Source of the DNA: Diogma glabrata
Taxonomy: Eukaryota > Arthropoda > Insecta > Diptera > Cylindrotomidae
Direction: 5' to 3'
DNA length: 64,000 nt
NCBI GenBank assembly: GCA_963693315.1
Contig: OY856188.1
Location: forward strand, 246,773,666 to 246,837,665
Shown here: piece after piece, positions 35,375-46,100 of the stretch
How the letters are laid out: every line of letters begins with the position of its first letter
Position numbering within the stretch: the stretch's first letter is position 1
Translations under genes and position numbers: made by a program
Notes under the pieces: generated by a model
What the model was told of the DNA's origin: nothing
Seen by the model: the letters and a program-made list of their open reading frames with translations, nothing else
Databases searched by the model: none

Positions 35375-37857
35375 TGTCAATCGTTCCGCAGAGCTCTCTC
35401 CAACTTTCTTTTTTTGGTCGTCTGAGTTCTTTATTGTTGGCTGGTAAGAGCCGATTGGTACTCCGTCCAAGTGTTCCTTTTGCTTTATTGAAGAGCTTTC
35501 AAACTTAATTTCTCTTCCTCTTTGAATTATAATACCACAAAGGCACGTCTTTGGTCCTTTTAGACTTGGCAATTGAAGAATTGCGGTGGTAAGCTTTGAT
35601 AATAACATCCTGCAGATGGTCTGCCGCCAAGTCAAGCTCCATTGCGGCGTTTATCTTGCCACCAAGTAGGTCTTCCTGTGTTTCTTAGAATGGAGAGTGT
35701 TCTCCAGTTGGTGTTCAATGTTGAAGCATATGTATACGTGGTCCGACATAAAAACTACATCCGAGAAATTCCGGTTACTGACAAAATTCTCGGTAATGTT
35801 GTTGCTCAGAGCTACGTCCTGGACCCCGTTTCTGATTGCGTTTCTAAAGATTTACTGCCTTTTTAAGCAATAAACATGATATTTGTATACAGGTATTGGA
35901 ACAGAGACTCACCTTTTGTGCTGATGTTACTACTACACCACACGGTGTGCATTGGCATCGCACGCAATTATTAGGTTGAAGTGTTTGTCCTTGCAATGCC
36001 AAATTAACTTTTTTTTTTTTTTTTTTTTTATTTATTTTTTTATTTTTTCCTGATAGTTTACAGAAACTGTATTGGAAAAACAATTGTGTGAATAATTATT
36101 AATTACTAAGCTAATCTTATTTTTTCTTTTCTTTTATGCAACATGGCAAGAATAAATCAATTATATAAATGTACAGTAAATCATTTCATTATTTTGATTT
36201 TTGACTTTCTTATCTTATCAGGTGTTATTATCTCCTCAGTTCCTGGATCTCCACAATCTCGTGAGCATCCTGTTGGATAAAGCGGTTCAAATTAGCTGAA
36301 TCCATTGCTGACCGGTGCAGGTTAATTTGAACGCCACTTTCTTGAGGCATTTTTTTTCCTCCAGACGACTATGGTGGTCCAGCAGGGGCCTTCGATAGGG
36401 CATGCTTTTTGCGTGGCGATGTCTTAGTTCCCTTGATCGCAATACTTCACTCGTTCGGAGTTAGGTTGGCTATTTTGGCGCGTAATTGTTTTATTCTGAT
36501 TGAGGAGGATTTGGTTGTCGATGTTTGCTGGTTAGCAGACCCCGAGCTAGAAACATCCCTACAGAGTCACATGTGTATTGTCTTTCTCTTGCGATTGAAA
36601 GCCCCGAAGTAGTACTATCAGTTGCTTGCTAGAACTTTGTACTACTTTTTTCGGTGTCGCAGTGTTAAGTTGGTTTGGCTTTCTGAACTTTGCGATTCTT
36701 ACATGAATCGCACCGAACATCCAGTTTAACCTGAACTTGAACTTTTAAGATGTTTCTCGGGTGCTGGGTCAGGAATGAACACCAACATCCCGAGATCCTT
36801 CTCAACAGTGTGCTTCAGGATGCTGCATGATCTCAGCCTAATATCCTTAGAATCTTCTCTGTTGATTATTGGGCATAGTATGGGAGGTAAGTTATGAGCC
36901 GAAGAGGTCGAGATAACTCGTCCTCTTTCCGATCGTTATCCTCGGTAATGCATTTGCGTTTAAGCAGTAACCAACCATTTTTTTTGGTAGCAGTCTTAAA
37001 AGTGGGGTTTAATAACCTCGAATTCTTGCTCTACTACCAAATCCATGAGTTGTCTTCTTAGCTCACTTAGTTGCTCAGAACTCAGGAGGGTGGTTGGAAA
37101 ATCTTCAGCACCGATGTAGACTTTGATGTGCTTGGTAACATCGCTGAATGTTAGAGGTACAATTGTACTCGCTACATGGCTTACAGTGTCCCATAGCCCA
37201 TGCTGTGGTCAGTCGCTGACAGATTCCTTGAGTCGTTTAACACTAGAGGTATCTGACTGTGAAGAGTCTTGAAATGCCATGGATTGGACCCTCTTGCTAC
37301 TACTCTTGGTACCTGTGTCCTTCGTTCTATCTACTGCTTTAAGAGCTGGCTCTTCAGGTGTCTCACCTTTAACCAGGGTAGCCAGGTCAAAGGATTTGGG
37401 AAAGTCACAGACTTGTATGGCTTCTTCTTCAGAGATGCCTTTCTTTATTAGTCCCCTCTTGCGCTTTCTGTTTGTGGCAAGCAGCTATTGGGGCTGATTA
37501 CGGTATCAAGAGCCATCTGGTTTCGGATCACTTAATCCGACTTTATTGGACACGGGGATATTGGCTAGCTTTCGGTGTATATTCGACGTAATGGTTACAG
37601 CTGACATGTCAGAGTTACTGTCGGATTCTGAGTCACATACGGTCTCGATTTCCGATTCCGGAGCGGAATCAAAATCGTTTGCGAACTGATGATCTTCTTC
37701 TTCTTCTAACAGGTGGGACGTGTCAGAGCACTTTTTTATGGTTGGCTTACAGTATGTCATTTCTGACATAACCTTAGAGCTTGGTAATATAGGTTTACTA
37801 TCGTCGACAATCACAAATACTAAGCTTGTGTTTGTGTTGCCGGTATAACCTAAACCT
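35375..37857 (-). pseudogene. R1-like LINE, ORF1 and endonuclease part (5' of the Gypsy insertion)
   Basis: On the minus strand, from 37857 downward, an acidic ORF1-like start appears (EEEEDHQFANDFDSAPESE, 37,640-37,700). ORF2 seems to begin near 36,350 with VQINLHRSAMDSANLNRFI and IVEIQEL, the first motifs of an R1/I-type endonuclease. After an insertion at about 36,005-36,235 it continues LIIACDANAHRVV (35,930-35,970), the family's CDANAHH-type motif, then degraded sequence to the Gypsy insertion site. Several stops and frameshifts are present. It is one element with 28525-29328. Its 5' end at 37857 abuts an 18S rRNA fragment. Confidence 0.75.
36005..36235 (-). mobile_element. A-tailed insertion inside the LINE endonuclease
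   Basis: About 230 bp that breaks the endonuclease reading. On the minus strand it ends in a long A-rich tail (36007-36050 as T on the plus strand), as left by reverse transcription of a polyadenylated RNA. The body shows no similarity I recognise, and its boundaries are approximate. Confidence 0.5.
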
Positions 37858-37910
37858 GGAATTCCCAGTAAGTGCGGGTCATAAGCTCGCATTGATTACG
37901 TCCCTGCCCG

Positions 37911-37942
<32 letters not shown>

Positions 37943-38030
37943 AATATGTTAGTGAGGTCCTCAGAGGTGATCGCCGTGACATATAACTGTGTTGTGGTAG
38001 TTTCACCAAAGTTGACCGAACTTGTTTATT

Positions 38031-38088
<58 letters not shown>
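37858..38088 (+). rRNA. 18S rRNA, 3' end (231 bp, partial)
   Basis: The sequence starts GGAATTCCCAGTAAG and includes the near-universal blocks GTACACACCGCCCGTCGCTA, GAGGAAGTAAAAGTCGTAAC and GGTGAACCTGCGGAAGGATC, ending ATTA at 38088. These are the last helices (44-45) of eukaryotic small-subunit rRNA. One conserved position differs (GCCCGTTGTACAC for the usual GCCCTTTGTACAC), and helix 44 varies as expected between species. Only the last eighth or so of the gene is present. It joins LINE sequence abruptly at its 5' side, so it is a fragment and not a working rDNA unit. It lies antisense to the LINE. Confidence 0.93.
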
Positions 38089-38200
38089 TTGATTTAATAA
38101 TCCAAAAATGAAAATTACCATTGAAAATGCGCTCAGCATTGCTGAATAAGTAAATTCGTGCTATTTTCAATATAAAATATTCATGCTGATAAATCAAGCA
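38089..38200 (+). other. Start of ITS1 following 18S
   Basis: AT-rich sequence in the position of internal transcribed spacer 1. Its right limit is uncertain. No 5.8S or 28S sequence follows in the window, which confirms that the rDNA piece is truncated on both sides. Confidence 0.6.
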
Positions 38201-38640
38201 TGATCTTCGAGTCTGGCGAACACAAGTTTGCATTTAATGGGTTAGGTAATGCGTTTAGAAAGGGATCGCTCTCGTCTTTGTTTTTAAGTAAAAAACTATC
38301 CATGCAGTGGTTGGATGAAAAATTGGGAAGTAAAAAGGTGCGGTACAACAGAGGCCTGTGCTGTGGTAAGGCTATATTAAAACTGGAGGACGTCCGGTAT
38401 CCAGAGTTCCATACTATCAATCAAACACCCCTTTAACCATGCTAAGCTATCAGTGTACGTGTCTAACATAGCTTTGGGTTTGAACTTGATCTTGTCCTCG
38501 ATTCTCTCCGAGGACCTAACGACATGGTTGACGCTACCGTTATAGCTCCTAAGATCACTGAGTCTTCCGATCCCCACCACTGTGTCAAAGTGCCGAGTCG
38601 ATGGGACCCCTTTAATACACTGTTTCTCTTTTTTAATCAC
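38200..38640 (-). pseudogene. Possible LINE RNase H-region relic
   Basis: The minus strand reads LDTYTDSLAW (about 38,450) and SSFNIALPQHRPLLYRTF (about 38,320-38,375). These loosely resemble the YTDGSK and LPxHCSVFQAE motifs of the RNase H of R1/LOA-type LINEs. The two blocks lie in different frames. If correct, it is the far end of another LINE copy upstream of the 18S piece. The plus strand also has a 78-codon frame (38200-38436) with no known motif. Confidence 0.3.
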
Positions 38641-38944
38641 TTAATATTTTATCCCGTGCTTTAGCTTCTAAACCAGTGAAAATAGCTTTTTGTAAGGAAA
38701 AAATTAGTAACAGCATGGAAACGATTGGATAAGAAAGAAAATACTGTACAAACGCTGGAAAAACTTAATCAAAGGTGAGACGATTACGAACGGTGAAATG
38801 GAGTGAGCTTCTAGGGGTAGGAAATGGTTTTTCACGACTTTAAGCGTAAGTAGAACTTCTAACGAAAAAACTTTACAATAAAAGTTGTAGGTAATAAAAA
38901 GGTCTATAACTATTATACAACACATTTTTTCACATAACCTAAAA

Positions 38945-39310
38945 TTTGCCGTAAAAATAAAAAAAACCGATAAAAAAAAATTTATCGTTTTTAATTTTTA
39001 TCTCCCACAAAAAAAATTTTTTTTCACACAATTTGGTGGAAACTTACTTTATTATGTCCCCAACACGTACGTTTCAACAAAAATAAAAATCACTGATGTT
39101 TTTGAAAAAACTGTTTCCAGCACAACGTCGTGTGAAAATGAGGTCACTTTTTTGGTTTAAAATCAAAATTAAACGTAAAAATAAATATTTTGATTTCAAA
39201 AAACTACAGCGTATTAGGGACATAATAAGGTGAGTTTCCACCAAATTATGTGAAAAAATTTTTTTTTTTTTGGGAGATGAAAATTTAAAACGAAAAATTT
39301 TCACGGCAAA
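38945..39310. mobile_element. Foldback MITE of about 366 bp
   Basis: The left end TTTGCCGTAAAAAT and the right end, read inversely as TTTGCCGTGAAAAT, match. Long inverted arms follow, including ATCTCCCAC, AATTTGGTGGAAACT and TTATTATGTCCC on the left, with their complements at 39,212-39,285. The central 150 bp is unpaired and has no ORF of note. This is typical of a non-autonomous DNA transposon. No target duplication could be fixed by eye. Confidence 0.75.
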
Positions 39311-39616
39311 GTTACGGTATTTAATTTTAGATTGTAATTCGGTTTTGAGTGGCTACAAAGCTTTGTTTTTTTATTTGATTGTAGTGTTTATGTATATATA
39401 GAAAATGATGTGCTAACGTAATTCAAATTTAGAGAGATTTGTGGCTTGGCAGCTGGTCTCCACAAAATCTAATTGGTGATGTTTTTGGATTTTAATTCAA
39501 CTCTAAATTTTCTTGCGTATGGTCCTTAGAATTCACGCCAGCCTGAACTAGCAGTGGGTGAATATGTTTTGCGTGCACGACCAACTGGTATGCCTGCACG
39601 GTTAACTAGACCTTGT

Positions 39617-39688
39617 GCTACAAAGTGACTTTTTGTGTTTCGTCTATTATAACCAAACCATAGACTTAAAAAAAAGTAGCATTTTAGC
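39617..39688. repeat. 72-bp palindromic micro-element, copy 1
   Basis: Begins GCTACAAAGTGACTTTTTGTG and ends ATTTTAGC, with imperfectly complementary ends. It aligns over its full length with 62403-62474, which has the same length and clearer pairing. Probably a very small non-autonomous DNA element. Confidence 0.75.
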
Positions 39689-40564
39689 TCCCGATTACAT
39701 AATAAATACTTTTTTGTCTTGTTAGTTTTTTCTTTAAGAAATATCAGTTTGGTCTGAATAAATTTGAGACATTCGTTTTAATTTTTATTTTGAAAGTTTT
39801 TTTTTTTTAATTTTTATTGCGAAAATTCATTTTTGAAGTAAATTTGTTATGTTTTTGGTTAAACGCAATTCGCGGCGTTGCAACGTATACATAGAAAAGA
39901 AAAAAGATCACCCAAATTCATCCTTTGGACTAGCTGGTCATTGCGGTCATGGAAGTGGAACAGCTAGTTCCATTGCCTGAGCCCGTGATGTCCGAAAATT
40001 TATGAATGGCAAGACAGAGGTGGACCAAAATAGATGCGATTAAGCAAACGAGACGAGGAACAGCGTCAGAGACGACGCTTCTGCAATTGGAGGAAAAATT
40101 GGCTGCCGAGGTCTCCGTCAGTTAGGGCATTGGGTTTAAATCCCTACCAAAAGAGGGCGTTTAGTTGGTAAATGATTTTTTGTGTTTTAAATGAAATTTT
40201 CTTGAAATGGTAGGCTTAAAAAGTCATCTATTGGGCTTCACCCCTTAACATTGACAGATGGTCATATGTCGCCTTTGTCCATTGCGGATATGGGATTGAC
40301 CCACCAATTGGTTTCCCACTTCGGTTCGGAAAAGTTTTTGGTGGACAAGAATCTTCATTGTTGAAATATCACGTAAGTCTTTGAGTGTTCACTATTAGTA
40401 CCATTCTTAAACACCACAAACTTCTTCAATGAAGTGAAATTCTTTTCAATATTCACTTAATTTTTCGTACATTTTCAAACTGAAATAGTAACTATGACCA
40501 TGTAAGCTTAAAGAATGTAGTCTGGTGCGCGAGATCGCTTTCCAATGATGGCATTAATGTTTAG

Positions 40565-40858
40565 TTGATAATACTTTATATATATTTATTAATAAAGTTG
40601 TTAGGGGCCAATCCAGTCAGATATTACATGTCATTGGCGCTGGGGCTGGTGATTTTTGCTCATGTGACGATGATCATCAGTATCATTTTTCATTTTTTAT
40701 GGCATCAGGCGAGTCCGGGATTGGAAAGCTCTTTTTTCTGGTTGTTCTTTGCGCGATCGTTTCTTTTAAATGACTGTCGTTTTGCCCTCTATCATCTGTT
40801 CTTTGGGCTAGATAACGCTGAACTAGAAATCGAGTGTTTACTTATATTTACTTAGAAA
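40565..40858 (+). CDS. Unrecognised ORF with a predicted membrane segment
   Basis: A 96-codon frame. After a short start encoded by AT-rich sequence comes NPVRYYMSLALG, then the hydrophobic VIFAHVTMIISIIFHFLW. Together these could form one or two membrane helices, followed by a second Phe-rich stretch (SSFFWLFFARSFLL). No family is recognised. No promoter, splice pattern or neighbour supports it, and such a frame could arise by chance or be an exon of a decayed gene. Confidence 0.2.
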
Positions 40859-41204
40859 GGTGAACGCCAGTATGAAAATTGTGTGAAGGATCTGCGGTAG
40901 TATCCAGCAAGTCCTGCTTACCCTTTATTGCATTTTCATGCAAGGACCTGGAAGGTGAATCTGAGATCATAGTAACTACAAGCATACTGCTTGTTAGAGA
41001 AGTGAGGGATTTGCAACATCCAGTAGGAAGTCCACATTTGGCATAAGAGGGCCTACTAGAGACATGTACATGCGCGATTACTCAATTTTAGTCAGCACGG
41101 AGGATCATATATTCCTTAGTTCAGCAACAGGACGTTGTCTTAGCGAAGCGAAACATTTCCTATTTGCTTCTGTTGCGGACCCTCCAAGAATAGCAGTGGA
41201 CTTA

Positions 41205-42300
41205 CTAGTCCAACATTGACTTGGTTGAACTGAAAATGTGCCTAAACAGGCGTTCTATGGCAAATTACCAATTAAATTATGTGATACTAGTTCAACATTG
41301 ACTTGGTTGAACTGTAGAATGTGCCCAAACAGGCATGCGATGACAATTAATATTCAAAAACTGTGGTAATAGTTCAACATTGACTTGGTTGAACTGTAAA
41401 ATGTGCCTAAACAGGCGTTCGATGACAATTAATATCCAAATAATGTGGTAATAGTTCAACCTAGACTGGTTTTGAACGGTAAAATGTGCTTAAACAGGCG
41501 TTCGATGGCCAATTAACAATTAAATGATGAGATACTAGTTCAACATTGACTTGATTGAACTGTAGAATTTGCTTAAACAGGCATTCAATGACAATTAATA
41601 TTCAAATAATGTGGTAATAGTTTAACATCGACTTGGTTGAACTGTAGAATGTGCCTTAACAGGCATGCGATGACAATTAATATTCAAAAACTGTGGTAAT
41701 AGTTCAACATTGACTTGGTTGAACTGTATAGTGTACCTAAACAGGCATTCGATATCAATTAATAATCAAATGTTGTAATAGTTCAACATTGACTTGGTTG
41801 AACTGTAGAATGTGCCTTAACAGGCATGCGATGACAATTAATATTCAAAAGATGTGGTAAAAGTTCAACATTGACTTGGTTGAACTGTATAGTGTGCCTT
41901 AACAGGCATTCAATGGCAATTAATATTCAAATAATATGGTAATAGTTCAACATTGACTTGGTTGAACTGTAGTATGTGCCTACACAGGCATTCGATGGCA
42001 ATTAATATTCAAATGATGTAATAGTTCAACATTGACTTGGTTGAACTGTATAGTGTGCCTAAACAGGCATTCGATGGCAATTAATATTCAAATGATGTGA
42101 TAGTTCAACATTGACTTGGTTCAACGGTAAAATGTGCCTAAACAGGCGTTTGATTAGTTCAACCTTGACTTGGGTGAACGGGAAATGTGCCTAAACAGGC
42201 ATTCGATGACAAATTAATAGTCAAATCAATAAATGTTGTAATAAAATTCAACATGAATTTAGACTGAACGGTAGATATTATGCCGAGACAGACATTTTGA
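41205..42300 (+). repeat. ~80-bp satellite, about 14 units, two hairpins per unit
   Basis: Units of 55-90 bp repeat head to tail. Each has GTTCAAC-ATTGACTTG-GTTGAAC (arms of 7 bp), then GTGCCTAAACAGGCAT (5-6-bp arms around AAAC), then ACAATTAATATTCAAAT. Units differ by substitutions and by missing 3' parts (two short units near 42,000-42,170). The last units (from about 42,230) are strongly diverged. There is no coding potential. Conservation of both inverted repeats across most units is notable. Confidence 0.95.
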
Positions 42301-42543
42301 AAACAATAAATTATAATCATCACATCTAGCTGCACTTATTTGAAAACCAAGAAAAAAAAATTTATTTTAATATTTATAGGAATTATAATTATATTATTTC
42401 CAATTTGTAAGAAACGTGGACAAAATCCATTTTAATTTATTTATTACCGAAATTGATTACACTTTTTTATTTTCACAGAAAAAACATGACCTTTATACTT
42501 AAAGTCTAATGACGAAGAGAGCTTTCTTCAAAAATAAAACTAA

Positions 42544-42551
42544 TATAAATA
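42544..42551 (+). promoter_or_regulatory. TATA box of the candidate small gene
   Basis: TATAAATA, preserved at the equivalent place in the copy at 20080-20087. A start site would fall near 42,575, and the sequence between is well conserved between the two copies. Confidence 0.5.
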
Positions 42552-42613
42552 CCCCTTGCACCACACCCTTTTTCCTACAGCGGAACCACATCTATTCGAC
42601 ACCGCACTAAATA

Positions 42614-42870
42614 ATGCTAAACAAACTACTTTATCGATTTTTTAAATACGCCAATTTTTTCTATGTGGTGAGCATGATAACTCAGCTGAATGAAATGTTT
42701 AAATGTCAGAATGACAATAAAAAACAACATTACAACACTTTTATCAAGGAAAGAAATATTTTACTAATATAGGACACTAAAAAGATTAATAATGCCTTTT
42801 TTTCTAACAGCCCGATGCAATGGATTTTAAGATAGCAGAAGATGTCGACGCTGGATCAACACAGATATAG
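42614..42870 (+). CDS. Candidate two-exon micropeptide gene (37 residues)
   Basis: Model: exon 1 42614-42667 (18 codons, starting MLNKLLYRFF), intron 42668-42810 (GTGAGC donor, TTTCTAACAG acceptor, phase 0), exon 2 42811-42870 (ending VDAGSTQI, stop TAG). Support comes from a TATA box 63 bp upstream, canonical splice signals, and a paralogous copy at 20.1-20.4 kb in which acceptor, exon-2 phase and stop position are all kept. The first exon gives a basic, aromatic, hydrophobic N-terminus and the second an acidic tail. I recognise no family. A second donor-acceptor pair (GTAAGC at 42870, CTAG at 42912) and a poly-A signal at 43175 hint at a longer transcript. The model is inferred and could instead be the leader of an unknown transposon. 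Confidence 0.3.
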
Positions 42871-42969
42871 TAAGCATTAATAATAAAAATATTTTTCATT
42901 TTATCTTTCTAGGAAAATTGATTTCTATCACCGAATTTTCAACCAACGGATAGATCAAGGCCATTAGCT

Positions 42970-43134
42970 ATGCAGTCTCTGGCGGAACTACTGCGTGAAC
43001 TAGCACATTTAGAAAAACCACGGCAGACTACAAGAACTATCAAGAATGCTATGAGTTCAACAGTCAAATCAAAAGGTTTTCGCATATTCAAACTCGAGTC
43101 CAGCTTTAAGAACTTTAAGACACCTGAAAAATAA
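42970..43134 (+). CDS. 54-codon ORF downstream, possible last exon
   Basis: Begins MQSLAELLRELAHLEKPRQT and ends KTPEK. It is basic with a Leu-rich amphipathic start. The frame is open upstream to a TGA at 42919, inside sequence following a good splice acceptor (TTTCTAG at 42906-42912). A poly-A signal AATAAA lies 41 bp after the stop (43175-43180). It has no similarity I know. It may be the 3' exon of the same small gene, but joining it to exon 2 as modelled meets a stop. Confidence 0.3.
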   Translation: MQSLAELLRELAHLEKPRQTTRTIKNAMSSTVKSKGFRIFKLESSFKNFKTPEK

Positions 43135-43174
43135 GTCAGTTGTATGCCATGAAATTTGCTAGATATTCGGTTTT

Positions 43175-43180
43175 AATAAA
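43175..43180 (+). terminator. Poly-A signal AATAAA
   Basis: AATAAA followed by TAAATGACG, closing the compact transcription unit that would begin at the TATA box at 42544. In such AT-rich DNA this motif is common by chance. Confidence 0.3.
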
Positions 43181-43199
43181 TAAATGACGACAGTTTTCA

Positions 43200-46100
43200 C
43201 CTCACTGTAAATTACATGGTGAAAAAATTCAATGCTACATTGGAGGAATTTTTGACCAAAGTGGTTAGTCAGAACCAATATATCTGGGATCAACAAATTT
43301 CTTTACTAAGTTGGATAACTAATAATATTGGTTATAACTATTTTCTAGGAAGGATACAACAACAAATATTGGTATTTTATTTGTTGTTGTTCAAATTAAG
43401 GGAAAGGTATAGTACAACAAAAAGGGCAAGTTATTTGTTAATTTGTTTTAAACAACATTCCGGTTAAAAGAATTTTAAAATGCGATCGATTTCTCTAGAA
43501 CGAACGAAACACTTATTATATATGTTTTTTTTTTTGGCAAAGTGAATGAAATAAAAACAGCACATTATAGCGTGAACATTACATGGTGTAAATAAAAGTA
43601 AAGTGAATATAAATTGTAAGTAAAAAATGTTTAATACTATTGAATAGAAATAATTTTTGTATTGGTTTAGATGCTATATTTATGCTGGAAATTTCTAAAA
43701 TCAACCGTAAGAGCTTTTAGAACTATTCCAGGAATATACTAGATAAAGAATATTTTTTTCTGTTGTTATCCCAAATCTACAATGCAAATTCATTAATTTC
43801 TAATTTCATTCACCTTTATAAAAATCAAGATAATCTCGAGACACCTAATTTATTCCACCCACTTCTCATTAAATCTCACAATACTAAAACGCACGAACTA
43901 ACATTAAAAATCGATAACTATAAAAGTATAATTATATATCCATTAAAACTAATTAAAAACTCAATGACTGTAATAATAATTTCCTAATTCCGTCATTTTT
44001 TAATGTTTTTTGCCTTTTATTTTTGTAAAAAAATCATTTCGCTTAAAAAAATCTCGTTTTTCCATGAAAAGACATTAAAATTTATTACAAAAGAAAATTT
44101 ATTTTCCTTTCTTATTTTTTTTCTACATTTCGTTTATTTTATTTGATATCTTCCTTTTTATAGCACAACCGCAACCCCTTTCATTTCTGTTTTTTTAATT
44201 TTTAATATCTTAAGGGTAAATTTTTCATGTTAAACTTTTATTACATTTACAGTTAATATAGAAATGCATTTTTTAACTATAACTAAAAACCGAATAAACA
44301 ACAGAAAAACAAATTAAATTGATAAAGAAAATGGATAGTTTTCCTTTCTTGTTGTTATCTGAAAGAATGAAAATAAATGATCGTTTTTGTGATGATTAGT
44401 TCATAAGCGGAAAACTTTATGGTATTGTATTCTTAATTCCTTTGAAAGATTTAACATAGTTTTAATATGAAATAATATTTTTGGATAAAAAAAATATTTC
44501 ACACATGACTGCTTATTTGTTTTCTCGCCAACGCAAATAAACTTAGCTTTTGAGTTATCTATTGAATTTCATCCCTTAAACCTTCCTTGATCCTCTTTTT
44601 TTATCTCTTTCCTTGTAATAATAAAAAAAAAGTTTCAATTTTATCCAAAACAAAACAAATATTTTCATCAAATACTAATCCAAGTTTAAATTACTGTGCT
44701 GCTTCCTGTGTTAGTTATGTTTTTTTTTTCATTAGCGTTTATGTTTTATAGTCAAAAAAAGGTTTTTTGTTTAAAATAAACTTTAATCCAGCTTTTATTG
44801 AGAATTTGAGAAAAAAAATTTACAAGTTCATAATGTTCATAAAAAAATTACTAATTGCCCAAGCAGATAAAGAATAAAAGACGATGATTGAACAGATGGT
44901 TACGACATTTCTGCTTAGTGTGGTTTTGTTGTTGCTAATGTAAAATTTTTGCTGTGGGGAATAAAATATTTAAATCATAAATTTCCTTTTATATAATTTT
45001 TTTTTTGCTGAGTTTGTTTTTTAATAGTCAGAGTAAGAAGGTTGAGTTTTAAATATTAATATGTCGCAATTATTCACGATCGTAAAATAAAAAATAGAAT
45101 TCGGTGAGAAGTTATAGGTGGTGTCGTTGATAACTCACAAAAATTAATTATTTTTTACCTTGGAAAGCATCAATTTTGAAGCAAAAATTAAATATATGAG
45201 TATTTCAAAGGAAATAATATTTGTTTCAAGTTAGGCGTAAGAACGACTTTTTTTTTATTTATACTACTGTATTTGGGAAGTATTATATTTTTTTAAGTTG
45301 CTCGCTCTGAAAGCACGGGGTAAAGAAGTGATATAGGGGGAGCGTTTCAAACTCTGCTTTAAAGAAAGTATGGAGTCGTTCAAAAATGGGTTGGTTCAAA
45401 TTTCGGTTTTTTCGTCAAAAATTCTTTCTTATTTGATTTCACTGCATTTTACTTTTTTATTTTTAATCAATGTTGTTCTACCATAAAGTACAAACTAGTT
45501 ATTGCATGAGCCAATCTAAAGATTAGATGTTTCAAGTATTTTCTAATTCACATCTACTTCTGATATTCCCTGTAAAGTTTGTGTTAGTTTTAATTAAATT
45601 TTTTCCTGATGAAACTGTATTGTCAATTTATTTCAGAGCTATTTATGTGTAATGAAAATGGTTGATAGTGAAAACATGAGTTTCTAAAAGTATAGGAGTA
45701 CAGTTATTTCCTGGCCCATTTTGTAAGATTTTTTGAAATTTTTTTCACAAACAAAGTTGAATACACGATACTAGTATTTTGCTTTTGTTTTATGGGGTTT
45801 GCCAAAACTTTTGTCCCCCACAAAAAAAAACATAAATAAACGACATCACATACTAACACCACTTATATTATTATAAAAAAAGGGTTGAATACCCAACATT
45901 AACTAAGTTTATTATTTATAAGCAAAACGCTGTTAAAAACTGTACATAATAATTAAATTGTTAGAAACAAAAGTTATTGTCTTTTTCATTATTATAAAAT
46001 CCACCACCTGTGGAGTCTCTTATTGGAGGAAAATTATAACATCGTTAAAGTTTTGGTCTGTACATGAATTTTTAATATGTTTGAATGAATCCATTTACCA

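Larger units (their letters stand above)
29325..35378 (+). mobile_element. Complete Gypsy LTR retrotransposon, CsRn1-like, with TSD
   Basis: Two 327-bp LTRs (29329-29655 and 35048-35374) that I read as identical flank a 5.4-kb interior with tRNA-Trp-type primer site, gag, pol and polypurine tract. A 4-bp target duplication TGTC (29325-29328 and 35375-35378) bounds it. Gag ends in a CHCC rather than CCHC box, a trait described for the CsRn1 clade together with a tRNA-Trp primer; both are seen here. There is no env after pol (120 bp from stop to LTR). Identical LTRs, intact ORFs and a clean TSD indicate a very recent insertion. It lies inside an R1-like LINE relic, sense opposite to it. Confidence 0.95.
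39311..41204. other. Mixed stretch without an identified gene
   Basis: Contains the 72-bp palindromic element at 39617-39688 and several short exon-sized open stretches (39,530-39,620; 40,225-40,370; 40,565-40,855) without recognisable motifs. Base composition is less AT-rich than the flanks, so old coding or transposon sequence is possible. No gene is called. Confidence 0.4.

Noticed and set aside
37858..38200. Working ribosomal RNA locus
   Set aside because: Only the last 231 bases of 18S are present, joined to a LINE, with no 5.8S or 28S following.
41205..42300. CRISPR array
   Set aside because: The whole unit is repeated with no unique spacers, there are no cas genes, and the host is eukaryotic; it is a satellite.
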